Assembly (NCBI RefSeq): GCF_026342035.1
Contig: NZ_JAPENM010000018.1
Span: 1-54,131, forward strand
Source of the DNA: Aldersonia sp. NBC_00410
GTDB taxonomy: Bacteria > Actinomycetota > Actinomycetes > Mycobacteriales > Mycobacteriaceae
DNA: 54,131 nucleotides
Reading direction: 5' to 3'
Shown: one piece after another, positions 25,692 to 32,945 of the stretch
How the letters are laid out: every line of letters begins with the position of its first letter
Numbering within the stretch: the stretch's first letter is position 1
Notes under the pieces: generated by a model
What the model saw: only the letters and a program-made list of their open reading frames with translations
The model's database searches: none
Told to the model about the DNA's origin: nothing
Translations under genes and position numbers: made by a program

Positions 25692-26531
25692 ATGGGCAAT
25701 TCTGTGACGTGCTTCGTCGATACCGAGACCGATGGGACGCATGAGCGTCGCCGGCCCTGGGAGATCGCGATCATCCGTCGCGATGGCGATGGTGAGCGAT
25801 CGACGGTGATCACCGTGAAAGATCCGGATCTGGCGTTGGCGCAGCCGACAGGGCTTGCGGTGTCGCGGTTCTTCGAGCGCCACCCGCAATATCGGAAGTC
25901 GAGCGAATTCACTCGATGGACGGCTGTTGCCGCGCCGATCGGTGGCGGGGTCGTGGAGCTGCTCGTCGCGGAGGACGAGGCGGCGCGGCTGGTGCTCGAG
26001 TGGACGCGGGGCGCGCGGATCGTCGGGGTGGTCCCCAGCTTCGACACCGAGTGCCTGGCGGCGATGCTGCGCCGGCATGGGTTGGAGCCGGAGTGGCATT
26101 TTCAGCCTGTCGACGTGGCCGTGAAAACCGATGGGTGGCTTCGCGGGGTGTGCTGGGCGACGGGGTCGGCGTTTCCGCGGGACCTGAACGACGCGGAGGC
26201 CTTGTCGCGAGCGGTGGGTGTGCAGCCTCCTCCGACGTCCTTGCGGCACACGGCTTTCGGGGACGCCGAGTGGGTGCGGCGATGGTGGGATCGGTTGGAT
26301 TCGGATCCGGGAGCCCCGGCGGGTGTTGGGGGCGTGGAGTCGTTGCGTGATGTCGCGGACCTGGTGGCGTCGGATCCGGAGACCGCGGGGGTGGAGCAGG
26401 TCCGCGTTGTGGCGAGCGCGTTGCTAGCGCGGATCGATGTGGCGGCCGGGCGGGCTGTTCCCGGTTTGCCGGTTGAGCGCGTGGCGTCTGGGGCTGATCC
26501 GGTACGGGAGGTGGCGCCATGGCCGTTTTGA
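25692..26531 (+). CDS. DEDD-type 3'-5' exonuclease-like protein
   Basis: 279 residues from ATG 25692 (AAAGGGA upstream; GTG 25656 possible). Exo I is FVDTETDG (Asp/Glu pair). Exo II fits VVPSFDTECLAAMLRRHG. Exo III fits HTAFGDAEWVRRWWD, with His and Asp in place. This is the RNase H-like exonuclease fold of DnaQ-type proteins. Residues ~215-279 are an extra helical tail. It probably degrades 3' DNA ends for plasmid replication or repair, and lies directly before a helicase gene. Confidence 0.7.
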   Translation: MGNSVTCFVDTETDGTHERRRPWEIAIIRRDGDGERSTVITVKDPDLALAQPTGLAVSRFFERHPQYRKSSEFTRWTAVAAPIGGGVVELLVAEDEAARLVLEWTRGARIVGVVPSFDTECLAAMLRRHGLEPEWHFQPVDVAVKTDGWLRGVCWATGSAFPRDLNDAEALSRAVGVQPPPTSLRHTAFGDAEWVRRWWDRLDSDPGAPAGVGGVESLRDVADLVASDPETAGVEQVRVVASALLARIDVAAGRAVPGLPVERVASGADPVREVAPWPF

Positions 26532-26839
26532 GCGATACCCCCGGTGTTCTGCGTGGTGAGTCGACGTGGCATGGCGCTGTGGCGGTCTCGTCGGGCGGCT
26601 GGATTTCGACGTTGTTGCCGGGGCGCGTGCTGAGTCCGGGTGGTGCGGTGGTTGCGATGACGATCGCGGAGATCGTCGCGGCGCAGGGTCAGGCGTTGTG
26701 GGGGTCTCCCCCGCTTCCCGGGATGTGGGCGTTGTTGACGGAGTGGGCGCGGCGTCTGGATCTGAATGTCCTCGATGCCGTGATCCGGGCGGAGCAGCGT
26801 CCCGATTTGGGGGGTGGCTGGGTATGCCTGCCCTACTGA
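26519..26839 (+). CDS. hypothetical protein overlapping exonuclease and helicase genes
   Basis: 106 residues from ATG 26519, overlapping the exonuclease gene by 13 bases and the helicase gene by 16. Tryptophan-rich (TWHGAV, GGWIST, ALWGSPPLPGMWALLTEWARRLD). No family recognised. Its wedged position suggests it works with the two enzymes. Confidence 0.5.
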   Translation: MAVLSDTPGVLRGESTWHGAVAVSSGGWISTLLPGRVLSPGGAVVAMTIAEIVAAQGQALWGSPPLPGMWALLTEWARRLDLNVLDAVIRAEQRPDLGGGWVCLPY

Positions 26840-29781
26840 CCAATTCGTCACGTGACAGAAGCGGGGAAGTGTTAGCGCCGCGCCACCACCAGGTGGCAGC
26901 ACTGGATGCGTTGCGCACAACCCTGACCGATTCGACGCGCCGGGCGCAGCTGGTCATGCCGTGCGGATCCGGGAAGACCCTGATCGGGCGCTGGTTCGCC
27001 GAGCAGTCTCGTGCGGCGGTCACCGTCGTCGTGATGCCGACCCTCGGGTTGGTGGCGCAGACGCTGCAGGAGTGGAAGTCGACCGGCGACTGGTTCTTCG
27101 AGGCGCTGATCACGTGCTCGGATCCCGCCACCGCCGAGGGCGAACGCGAACGGGCCGGCGCGGACGGCGCGGATGTGCCGGTGCCGTTCTGGGCTGCGCA
27201 CCGTGCCCGTGTGACCACGAGCTCCGGCGTGGTGGCGCAGCGGTTGGCCGGCCACTCCCCCGATCGGCCGCTGGTGATCTTCTCGACCTACCACTCGGCG
27301 CATGTCGTCGCGTCCGCGGTGCGGTCTGCAGGTGTTGTCGTCGATCTCATCATCGCCGATGAGGCACACCACCTGGCGGGCCGGCCGAACAAGACATTTC
27401 GGTGTGTGCTCGACGAAGGGTTCGCCGCGCGCAAGCGCGTGTTCATGACAGCCACCCCGGTGACTGCGTCGGCGGCCGCCGACGGCGCGGATGTCGATGA
27501 TCGGTCGGCGCCGTTGTCGATGGACGACCGCACGATGTTCGGGCCGGTGGCTTACCGACTGGACCTTGGTTCGGCGATCGACATGGGCCTGCTGTCGGAC
27601 TACCAGGTCGTCGTATTCGAAGCCACCGGTGAGGGTTTCGCGCCCGATGCGGTGTCGGCGTTGTCGGCCGCGGCGAGAGAAGGCCTGCATCGGGTGTTGA
27701 GCTTCCACGGCCGGGTATCGAAGGCGCGCGAGTTCGCGGCCTCGGTCGACGGGGTTCGGCTGCCCGATGGGCGGCGGGTCGTGGCGCGGGCGGTGGCGGG
27801 CACCGACAAGTCGGCCGCGCGCACGCAGGCGCTGGCGTTGCTGACCACGGCGGATCCGGACGAGCTCGTGGTGGTGGCCAGCGCGCGGTGCCTGTCGGAG
27901 GGGATCGACATTCCCGCCGTGGACGGGGTGCTGTTCGCGGATCCGAAAGGCTCCGATGTCGACATCGTGCAGTCGGTGGGGCGGGCGCTACGTACTGCTG
28001 TGGGTAAACGGGACGGTGTCGTGATGATCCCGGTCTGCATTCCGCCCGAGCTCGACGAGGACACCGCGTTGTCGACCGGGTCGTTCGCCGCGGTGTGGCG
28101 GATCTTGCGGGGTCTACGCTCGGCCGATCCTCGCCTCACCACCGGTTTGAAGGCCTTCGCGCGCGACCCGTCACGGCGCGGGACCCGTGACGGGTCGCGG
28201 CCGCCGCGCATCCGGTTCGACGTCGACGCCGTGGCGGTCGATCGGCTGGTTGCGCGGATGGTCGATTTCACCTCTGCTAGTTGGGATTCGAAGTTCTCGG
28301 AGCTGGTGTCTTTCGTTACCGGGCACGGGCATGCGCGGCCGCCGGCGGGCACGGCACTGGGTATGTGGTGCGCGCGTCAGCGAAGCGCGTATCAGCGGCG
28401 CATGCTGCCCGACGACCATGCGCGGGCGTTGCGGTCCCTGCCGGGGTGGGCGTGGGATCTGTCCGAGCAGCGTTGGGTCGAGCAGTGGAGTCAGGTGCAC
28501 ACCCAGGCGGTCCGCGCCGGCGGATTGCGGCTCACCGACCCCGACTTCGCGGCCACCGCGCTGGTGCCCAGGGAGCCCCGCTGCACCGTGAGCACCGTCG
28601 GACGCTGGTGCGCTTGGCAGCGTCAACTGGCGCGGCACAATGATCTGGACCAGTGGCGACGGACCAAGCTCGAGGAAATCCCCGGGTGGCGGTGGCGCAT
28701 TGGCCCGGCCGGGGACGCGGCTGCGGTCGACCTGCTCGGCGAATACGTCGCGTGGAAGGGACACGCGAATCCACCGGCGGATTTCGTCGAGGACGATATC
28801 GCGTTGGGTCGCTGGCTCAATGAGGTGCGCAGACAACGCGCGACGGACCGACTGCCCCAGCCGCTGCTCGACGAGATCACCCTCGTGTGCCCGTCCAGCG
28901 GTGCCGGCGCGTTGCAGTGGTACCGCGGGGAGACGCTGTGGCTGCTCGGCCTGGAGGCGCTGCGGCAGTTCGCGTCCCGTGAAGGGCATTCGCGGGTGCC
29001 CTGCCAGCACGACGAAGAACTTGTCGACACGACTGTGCAGCTGTACGCGTGGTGCACCCGTCAGCGTCATCTGTATCGGCATGGGCAGCTCATCGAGGTG
29101 CGGGCACGGATGGTCGCCGCGGTCCGCGGGTGGCAGTGGGAACGGCAGCCCGCGCCGCGGGTGCTGCTCGATATCGGTGACGCCCGCCACGGCTCGCGGA
29201 CGGGGTATGTGAAGGGGTGCCGCTGCGATGAGTGCACGAAGGCCAACACGCAGGAGGCAGCCGAACGTGCGGCGCGGGCCGCGGCTGGTGTGCACTCCAC
29301 GGACTGGGTCGACGCACGGCGCGCACGGGGCCGGCTGCGGGTCATGGCGGGCCAAGGCGCGCAGCAGAAGGTCCTGGCCCGGGCAGCTGGGGTGAACGTC
29401 AAGACCATTCAGGGCTTGTTGTCGGGGACGACGATGCGGATCCATCCCGAGACCGAGGAACGTGTCTGTGCGCTGACGATGGCGGACGTGCGCGCCGCAG
29501 CCGAGCCCGGCACCTACGTCGACGCGGGCCCGACGTGGGTGCTGCTCGACGACATGATCGGGCGTGGCTGGCCGAAGTCGTGGATCGCGCACGAACTTGG
29601 CCACGGCACGGGTCTACAGATGAGCCACGGGCAGGTCACCGCGGGCAATGCCACGCGTGTCGCGGAGCTGGCGGCGCGCCTCGGTGACCTCACTCCCCCG
29701 CCCCGGTCAGGTCGCCGGGCGACGCCGCCCCTGAACGAGATCCTCGCCGCACTCGGCGAACGCGACGAGGAGGTCGCCTAG
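26824..29781 (+). CDS. SF2 helicase with helicase-associated (HA) repeats
   Basis: 985 residues from ATG 26824. SF2 motifs: I MPCGSGKT (45-52), II ADEAHH (178-183), III MTATP, VI SVGRALR. Four HA-type repeats follow between about 487 and 775 (ending GWAWD, GWRWRIG, a degenerate one, GWQWER), each with the W-x-x-RQR-x(n)-L-x-x-PGW-x-W pattern of PF03457. Next come a GYVKGCRCDEC zinc-like motif and an HTH-like segment (QKVLARAAGVNVKTIQGLLSG). HA-repeat helicases are typical of actinomycete linear plasmids and chromosome arms, where they are thought to act at DNA ends or in transfer. The stop is followed 2 bases later by a single-HA protein. Confidence 0.85.
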   Translation: MPALLTNSSRDRSGEVLAPRHHQVAALDALRTTLTDSTRRAQLVMPCGSGKTLIGRWFAEQSRAAVTVVVMPTLGLVAQTLQEWKSTGDWFFEALITCSDPATAEGERERAGADGADVPVPFWAAHRARVTTSSGVVAQRLAGHSPDRPLVIFSTYHSAHVVASAVRSAGVVVDLIIADEAHHLAGRPNKTFRCVLDEGFAARKRVFMTATPVTASAAADGADVDDRSAPLSMDDRTMFGPVAYRLDLGSAIDMGLLSDYQVVVFEATGEGFAPDAVSALSAAAREGLHRVLSFHGRVSKAREFAASVDGVRLPDGRRVVARAVAGTDKSAARTQALALLTTADPDELVVVASARCLSEGIDIPAVDGVLFADPKGSDVDIVQSVGRALRTAVGKRDGVVMIPVCIPPELDEDTALSTGSFAAVWRILRGLRSADPRLTTGLKAFARDPSRRGTRDGSRPPRIRFDVDAVAVDRLVARMVDFTSASWDSKFSELVSFVTGHGHARPPAGTALGMWCARQRSAYQRRMLPDDHARALRSLPGWAWDLSEQRWVEQWSQVHTQAVRAGGLRLTDPDFAATALVPREPRCTVSTVGRWCAWQRQLARHNDLDQWRRTKLEEIPGWRWRIGPAGDAAAVDLLGEYVAWKGHANPPADFVEDDIALGRWLNEVRRQRATDRLPQPLLDEITLVCPSSGAGALQWYRGETLWLLGLEALRQFASREGHSRVPCQHDEELVDTTVQLYAWCTRQRHLYRHGQLIEVRARMVAAVRGWQWERQPAPRVLLDIGDARHGSRTGYVKGCRCDECTKANTQEAAERAARAAAGVHSTDWVDARRARGRLRVMAGQGAQQKVLARAAGVNVKTIQGLLSGTTMRIHPETEERVCALTMADVRAAAEPGTYVDAGPTWVLLDDMIGRGWPKSWIAHELGHGTGLQMSHGQVTAGNATRVAELAARLGDLTPPPRSGRRATPPLNEILAALGERDEEVA

Positions 29782-29783
29782 TC

Positions 29784-30119
29784 ATGTCGAACCCCAGCGC
29801 CGGTGCCGCGGTGAGCAGCAGCACCGCCCCACAGATCTCGGCACACGCGCTGCGCGCGCATCGGCAGCAGGTGTGGAAGGTGCGCGTTGCGCGCTGGATG
29901 ACCGGGTACCACGCCGAGCACGGCCACTACCAGTTACCGCGCCGATATCGCGCGGTTGCCGGTGACGCGCTGGGCAAACGGCTCGATAACCAGCACACCG
30001 CGCACGCGGTCGTCGCGCTGTCCGCAGCCCGGGTCGCACTCCTCGAAGCGCTACCGGGGTTCGTGTGGCGCCAAGCCGTTGTTGACACCGGCCTGCCGGT
30101 TCGGCGGAGCGCGGCATGA
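29784..30119 (+). CDS. stand-alone helicase-associated (HA) domain protein
   Basis: 111 residues. Residues ~30-97 form one HA repeat without helicase motor: WKVRVARWMTGYHAEHGHYQ, LGKRLDNQ and RVALLEALPGFVW. These match the repeats in the helicase just upstream. It could bind the same DNA or dimerise with the helicase. It begins 2 bases after the helicase stop. Confidence 0.65.
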   Translation: MSNPSAGAAVSSSTAPQISAHALRAHRQQVWKVRVARWMTGYHAEHGHYQLPRRYRAVAGDALGKRLDNQHTAHAVVALSAARVALLEALPGFVWRQAVVDTGLPVRRSAA

Positions 30120-30160
30120 CCGCGGCGCAGCGTGGCGAGTATGCGGGCGGGCAGGCGTGA
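30116..30160 (+). CDS. 14-codon coupling ORF
   Basis: ATG 30116 overlaps the previous stop and the TGA (30158-30160) overlaps the ATG at 30160, bridging two genes that would otherwise be 40 bases apart. It may only pass ribosomes on; a function for the peptide is doubtful. Confidence 0.25.
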   Translation: MTAAQRGEYAGGQA

Positions 30161-30528
30161 TGGCCGCGAAAAGCGCTGGAGTGGTGTACCTGATCCATTT
30201 CGACAGGCCCTACAAGCACGCGCGGCACTACCTCGGCTTCACCAACGATCTGGCGGCACGGATGGACGAGCACGGAAGCGGTCGCGGCGCGCGTTTGATG
30301 GCCGTGATCACGGAGGCGGGGATCGGCTGGGAGCTCGCGCGGACCTGGACGGGGTCGCGCGGGCGGGAGAGGCAGTTGAAGCGGCAGGGCGGTGCGTCTC
30401 GCGCGTGTCCGTGCTGCGGTGTCAGGCCGCGTGGTTCGCGTTTCGCCGGCGGCGGCGATGGGCGGATCCGCAGCGGGCGCGACGCAAATCCAGGACAGGT
30501 GTCGGCAGCGGAAGGAGCGCGGGTGTGA
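30160..30528 (+). CDS. GIY-YIG-like nuclease
   Basis: 122 residues. VVYLIHFDRPYKHARHYLGFTNDL is the variant GIY-x(n)-YIG core (YLI...YLG). R-x-x-x-H-G (ARMDEHGSG) carries the family Arg and His, and Glu in RERQLKR fits the catalytic Glu. A CPCC motif follows. Similar short proteins are common on Streptomyces and Nocardia plasmids. Possible role: DNA nicking in repair or transfer. The tail after ~85 is disordered. Confidence 0.6.
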   Translation: MAAKSAGVVYLIHFDRPYKHARHYLGFTNDLAARMDEHGSGRGARLMAVITEAGIGWELARTWTGSRGRERQLKRQGGASRACPCCGVRPRGSRFAGGGDGRIRSGRDANPGQVSAAEGARV

Positions 30529-30869
30529 CCACAACAATTCGGGACACGGTGACCGCAGAGGTGACCGACGATGTGCCGGACACGGCAACCACTCTGCGGG
30601 CTCTGGATCCCCTGTCCGTCGCTGCGGGGAAGCACCTCGACCACCTGCGGGTGGCGCGAGTCGATTGGATCCGGGTGACCAAGGTCGCCGAGGAAGCCGG
30701 GGAGGTCGTGGGCGCGCTTATCAAGCTGCAGGAGGGGCGGGCCGAGTTCGAGGACGTCCGTTCAGAACTCGGCGATGTGTTTCTCGCTGCGCTCGCCGCG
30801 GCCGATCAGCTGGGGCTGCGACCCTCCGACGTGGTCGCCGACCGGTGGAAGGTGGTGTCGACGCGATGA
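30525..30869 (+). CDS. MazG-like NTP pyrophosphohydrolase
   Basis: 114 residues from GTG 30525 (GGAG site; GTGA overlap). The all-alpha MazG signature is present: KVAEEAGEVVGALIK (E-E-x-x-E) and SELGDVFLAALAAADQLG (E-x-x-D). These proteins hydrolyse (d)NTPs or alarmones, often on phages and plasmids, to adjust nucleotide pools. Confidence 0.8.
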   Translation: MTTTIRDTVTAEVTDDVPDTATTLRALDPLSVAAGKHLDHLRVARVDWIRVTKVAEEAGEVVGALIKLQEGRAEFEDVRSELGDVFLAALAAADQLGLRPSDVVADRWKVVSTR

Positions 30870-31150
30870 GCACCGCGACACCACCGGCCGTGGCGGGGAC
30901 AGTGCACGATCTGCGGGTGCGGCCCGAGGAGTTCCGGTCGGTCGACACCGGCGGTAGAAGTGTCGAGTTGCGTTGGGACGCGGGATACAACGTGGGCGAT
31001 GTTCTGCTGCTGCGGGAGTGGAGTTGCCGCGGTGTCTACACCGGCCGTGAATGCCGGCGGGTGGTGACGCACATCGTGCGTGGAACGGACGGTATCGCGC
31101 CCGGCTGGGTGGCGCTGTCGATCGGCGTGGCGGCGGAGCGTGCGCGGTGA
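30866..31150 (+). CDS. DUF3850/ASCH-like RNA-binding-fold protein
   Basis: 94 residues from ATG 30866 (ATGA overlap). VHDLRVRPEEFRSVDTGGRS, ELRWDAGYNVGDVLLLREW and YTGRECRRVVTHIV reproduce the DUF3850 pattern (H-L-x-xxP-x-F, G-x-x-ELR, GD-x-L-L-E, YTGR). The fold is the PUA-like ASCH domain seen in phage and plasmid proteins. Function probably RNA or nucleotide binding. Confidence 0.75.
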   Translation: MSTATPPAVAGTVHDLRVRPEEFRSVDTGGRSVELRWDAGYNVGDVLLLREWSCRGVYTGRECRRVVTHIVRGTDGIAPGWVALSIGVAAERAR

Positions 31151-31458
31151 AAGTCCGGTCGGCGGCGCCGAACCGGCGCCCGAAGTCGGCTGCCGACTGG
31201 GGTCGGATCGTGGATTCCTACTATGCGCGCCGCGCCCGAAACGGTGCGGTGGTGCAACCGAATTGGGCGGTGTTCGCGGTGCGGCACGGTTCGGGCGGTG
31301 AGTGCGAGCGTGGGGCGGAGCGGGCGGGAGGGTTGGGGCGCCGCGTACATCGCACGCCGGTTGCGGGTCACAGTCCCGAGCGTGACTGCGTTGGACACGG
31401 CCGGCGCAGCAGTGCATCAGCTGGAGTTCGGATCCGTCGAATCGTCCGTGGTCGTTGA
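31147..31458 (+). pseudogene. HTH-like gene with an apparent frameshift
   Basis: GTG 31147 overlaps the previous stop. Frame 1 gives a plausible start (DWGRIVDSYYARRARNGAVV, then QPNWAVFAVRHGSGG) but becomes Arg/Gly junk after about 31300. In the neighbouring frame from about 31300 a sensible HTH appears: REGWGAAYIARRLRVTVPSV. Joining the two by a one-base shift between ~31290 and ~31330 gives a small HTH regulator. It may be a true lesion, a sequencing error in the G-rich stretch, or programmed frameshifting. Confidence 0.45.
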
Positions 31459-31516
31459 CGGTTCCCCAACTGTCTTCGCTGCGTTTCGGCAGGGCCAAGC
31501 ACGGAAGGAACAGATT

Positions 31517-31795
31517 ATGAGACGCAGATGTGTGCGCGGAGATCGGGGATTGCTCCTCGATCTAGCCGATGCACGGGCCGATGCCGCACTGTGGCAGCAC
31601 CGGGCCACGCAACAGACCACAACGCTGAAATCAGTGGCGTCCACGCTTGCCGATATCGAACGGAACCTGCTGGCCGCACAGGCCACACCGGAGCTGTTGC
31701 ACCGAGCGAGGCAGATGAGCCGGGAAGCGGCGCAGCGCATCCGGGACCTGCTCACCGAGCCCGAACCGGCGACGACGACGGGATCGGTGTCATGA
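31517..31795 (+). CDS. small helical protein
   Basis: 92 residues from ATG 31517 (AAGGAA site). It is almost all helical and charged (LADARADAALWQHRATQQTT, LADIERNLLAAQ, RQMSREAAQRIRDLL), suggesting a coiled coil. It overlaps the next gene by ATGA. No family recognised. Confidence 0.5.
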   Translation: MRRRCVRGDRGLLLDLADARADAALWQHRATQQTTTLKSVASTLADIERNLLAAQATPELLHRARQMSREAAQRIRDLLTEPEPATTTGSVS

Positions 31796-32064
31796 GCACC
31801 GCCCTTGCTGTCGGCCGCGGCCTCACCGAAATTGCTGCTGACGCGGTCGTCGCATCGATAGTGCTGGCGTTCTCCACGCGTAAGCGCCTGATGGCGCGGC
31901 GTCGCACTCCGGCACAGACCCGCAGTGCACGCTCCACCCGCGCGGCGCGCACCGGTCTGATCCTCACGCCCGACAAACGCGGCCACACCGACCTGCTCGG
32001 CGATGTGAGCGCTGCCGCCGCAGTTCGTGGCGGGTCACCACAGGACCCGGAGGCGCGACCGTGA
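31792..32064 (+). CDS. small basic hypothetical protein
   Basis: 90 residues from ATG 31792. One hydrophobic stretch, ADAVVASIVLAFS, then an Arg/Thr-rich basic region (TRKRLMARRRTPAQTRSARS). It overlaps both neighbours. Function unknown. Confidence 0.45.
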   Translation: MSTALAVGRGLTEIAADAVVASIVLAFSTRKRLMARRRTPAQTRSARSTRAARTGLILTPDKRGHTDLLGDVSAAAAVRGGSPQDPEARP

Positions 32065-32402
32065 CCGGCGTCGCCGACGAGCTCGCTGCGCACAAGGCGC
32101 GCATCGACCGCAAATACGCGGTTCGTGGCAGCCGCGACGAGGCGGTGGCCGCTGTTTGCGCGGCCGAGCGCGGTACGCCGGTGTGGCTGCTGATCGGTCC
32201 CGACGGTGACATCGACGGCTACCACGCCTACCGAGTGAACGGGTGGGACAGCGTAGAGAACGTGTGGCGTTCCTTCGAGCCGCGCAAGGGTGACCGCGAG
32301 GCGCTTCAGCGCGCGGGTTGGACCGTTCGACGCGACGACGCGGACGGTACCGGGATGGCGACGTTTCGGGCGGCCGATGTCACCGGGTTCGGATTCGACT
32401 AG
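32061..32402 (+). CDS. hypothetical protein
   Basis: 113 residues from GTG 32061 (GTGA overlap). Mixed alpha/beta: VWLLIGPDGDIDGYHAYRVN, REALQRAGWTVRRDD. No motif assigned. Probably a single small domain. Confidence 0.5.
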   Translation: MTGVADELAAHKARIDRKYAVRGSRDEAVAAVCAAERGTPVWLLIGPDGDIDGYHAYRVNGWDSVENVWRSFEPRKGDREALQRAGWTVRRDDADGTGMATFRAADVTGFGFD

Positions 32403-32423
32403 CGGCGAACGAAAGGGCTTGGT

Positions 32424-32945
32424 ATGAGCGGATTCGATTCCCGAGCAACCAACTTCGGCGACCAGTGGGGGTTCGGCCCGGACTCCCGGGGCGTGGAGGT
32501 TGCCCGGACGGATGTGGAACTCGCCGCGGCACCATTGCCGGGCGTGCCGGTATCGACGGTCGGCGTGCCTACTCCCCCGGTGGCCACCGAGCTCGATGCG
32601 CTTGTCGCGGTGCTGTGCGGATTCGCTCATCGGGGGGCGGACGAGTACGCGATCCAGGAATCGGTGCAGCGGGCGCTTCACGCGCAGGGTGTGCGGTTCG
32701 AGCGGGAGGTGCGGTTGTCTGCGACGGACCGGGTCGACTTCCTGGTTTCGGGAGCCATTGCGGTCGAGGTGAAGACCGCCGGAAAGCAGCTTCGTGTCGT
32801 TCGCCAGCTGCAGCGTTACGCCGGCCACGGCCGCGTTGCCGCAGTGGTGCTCGCATCTACCCGGATCGCGCTGGTGGCCGGTCTGCCCCGCGTGCTGGCG
32901 GGTAAACCCGTTGTCGGGGTTGTATTGCCGGGTGGTGTGCTGTGA
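32424..32945 (+). CDS. PD-(D/E)XK-type nuclease-like protein
   Basis: 173 residues, ATG 32424 with AAAGGG upstream. The C-terminal half looks like a restriction-type nuclease core: RFEREVRLSATDRVDFLVSG (Asp in strand 2), AIAVEVKTAGKQ (E-x-K), then RQLQRYAGHGRV, the helix seen in VSR/GxxExxY-like families. Residues 1-70 are disordered. It overlaps the SNF2-like helicase gene (GTGA), a nuclease-helicase pairing common in defence and repair modules. Confidence 0.65.
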   Translation: MSGFDSRATNFGDQWGFGPDSRGVEVARTDVELAAAPLPGVPVSTVGVPTPPVATELDALVAVLCGFAHRGADEYAIQESVQRALHAQGVRFEREVRLSATDRVDFLVSGAIAVEVKTAGKQLRVVRQLQRYAGHGRVAAVVLASTRIALVAGLPRVLAGKPVVGVVLPGGVL

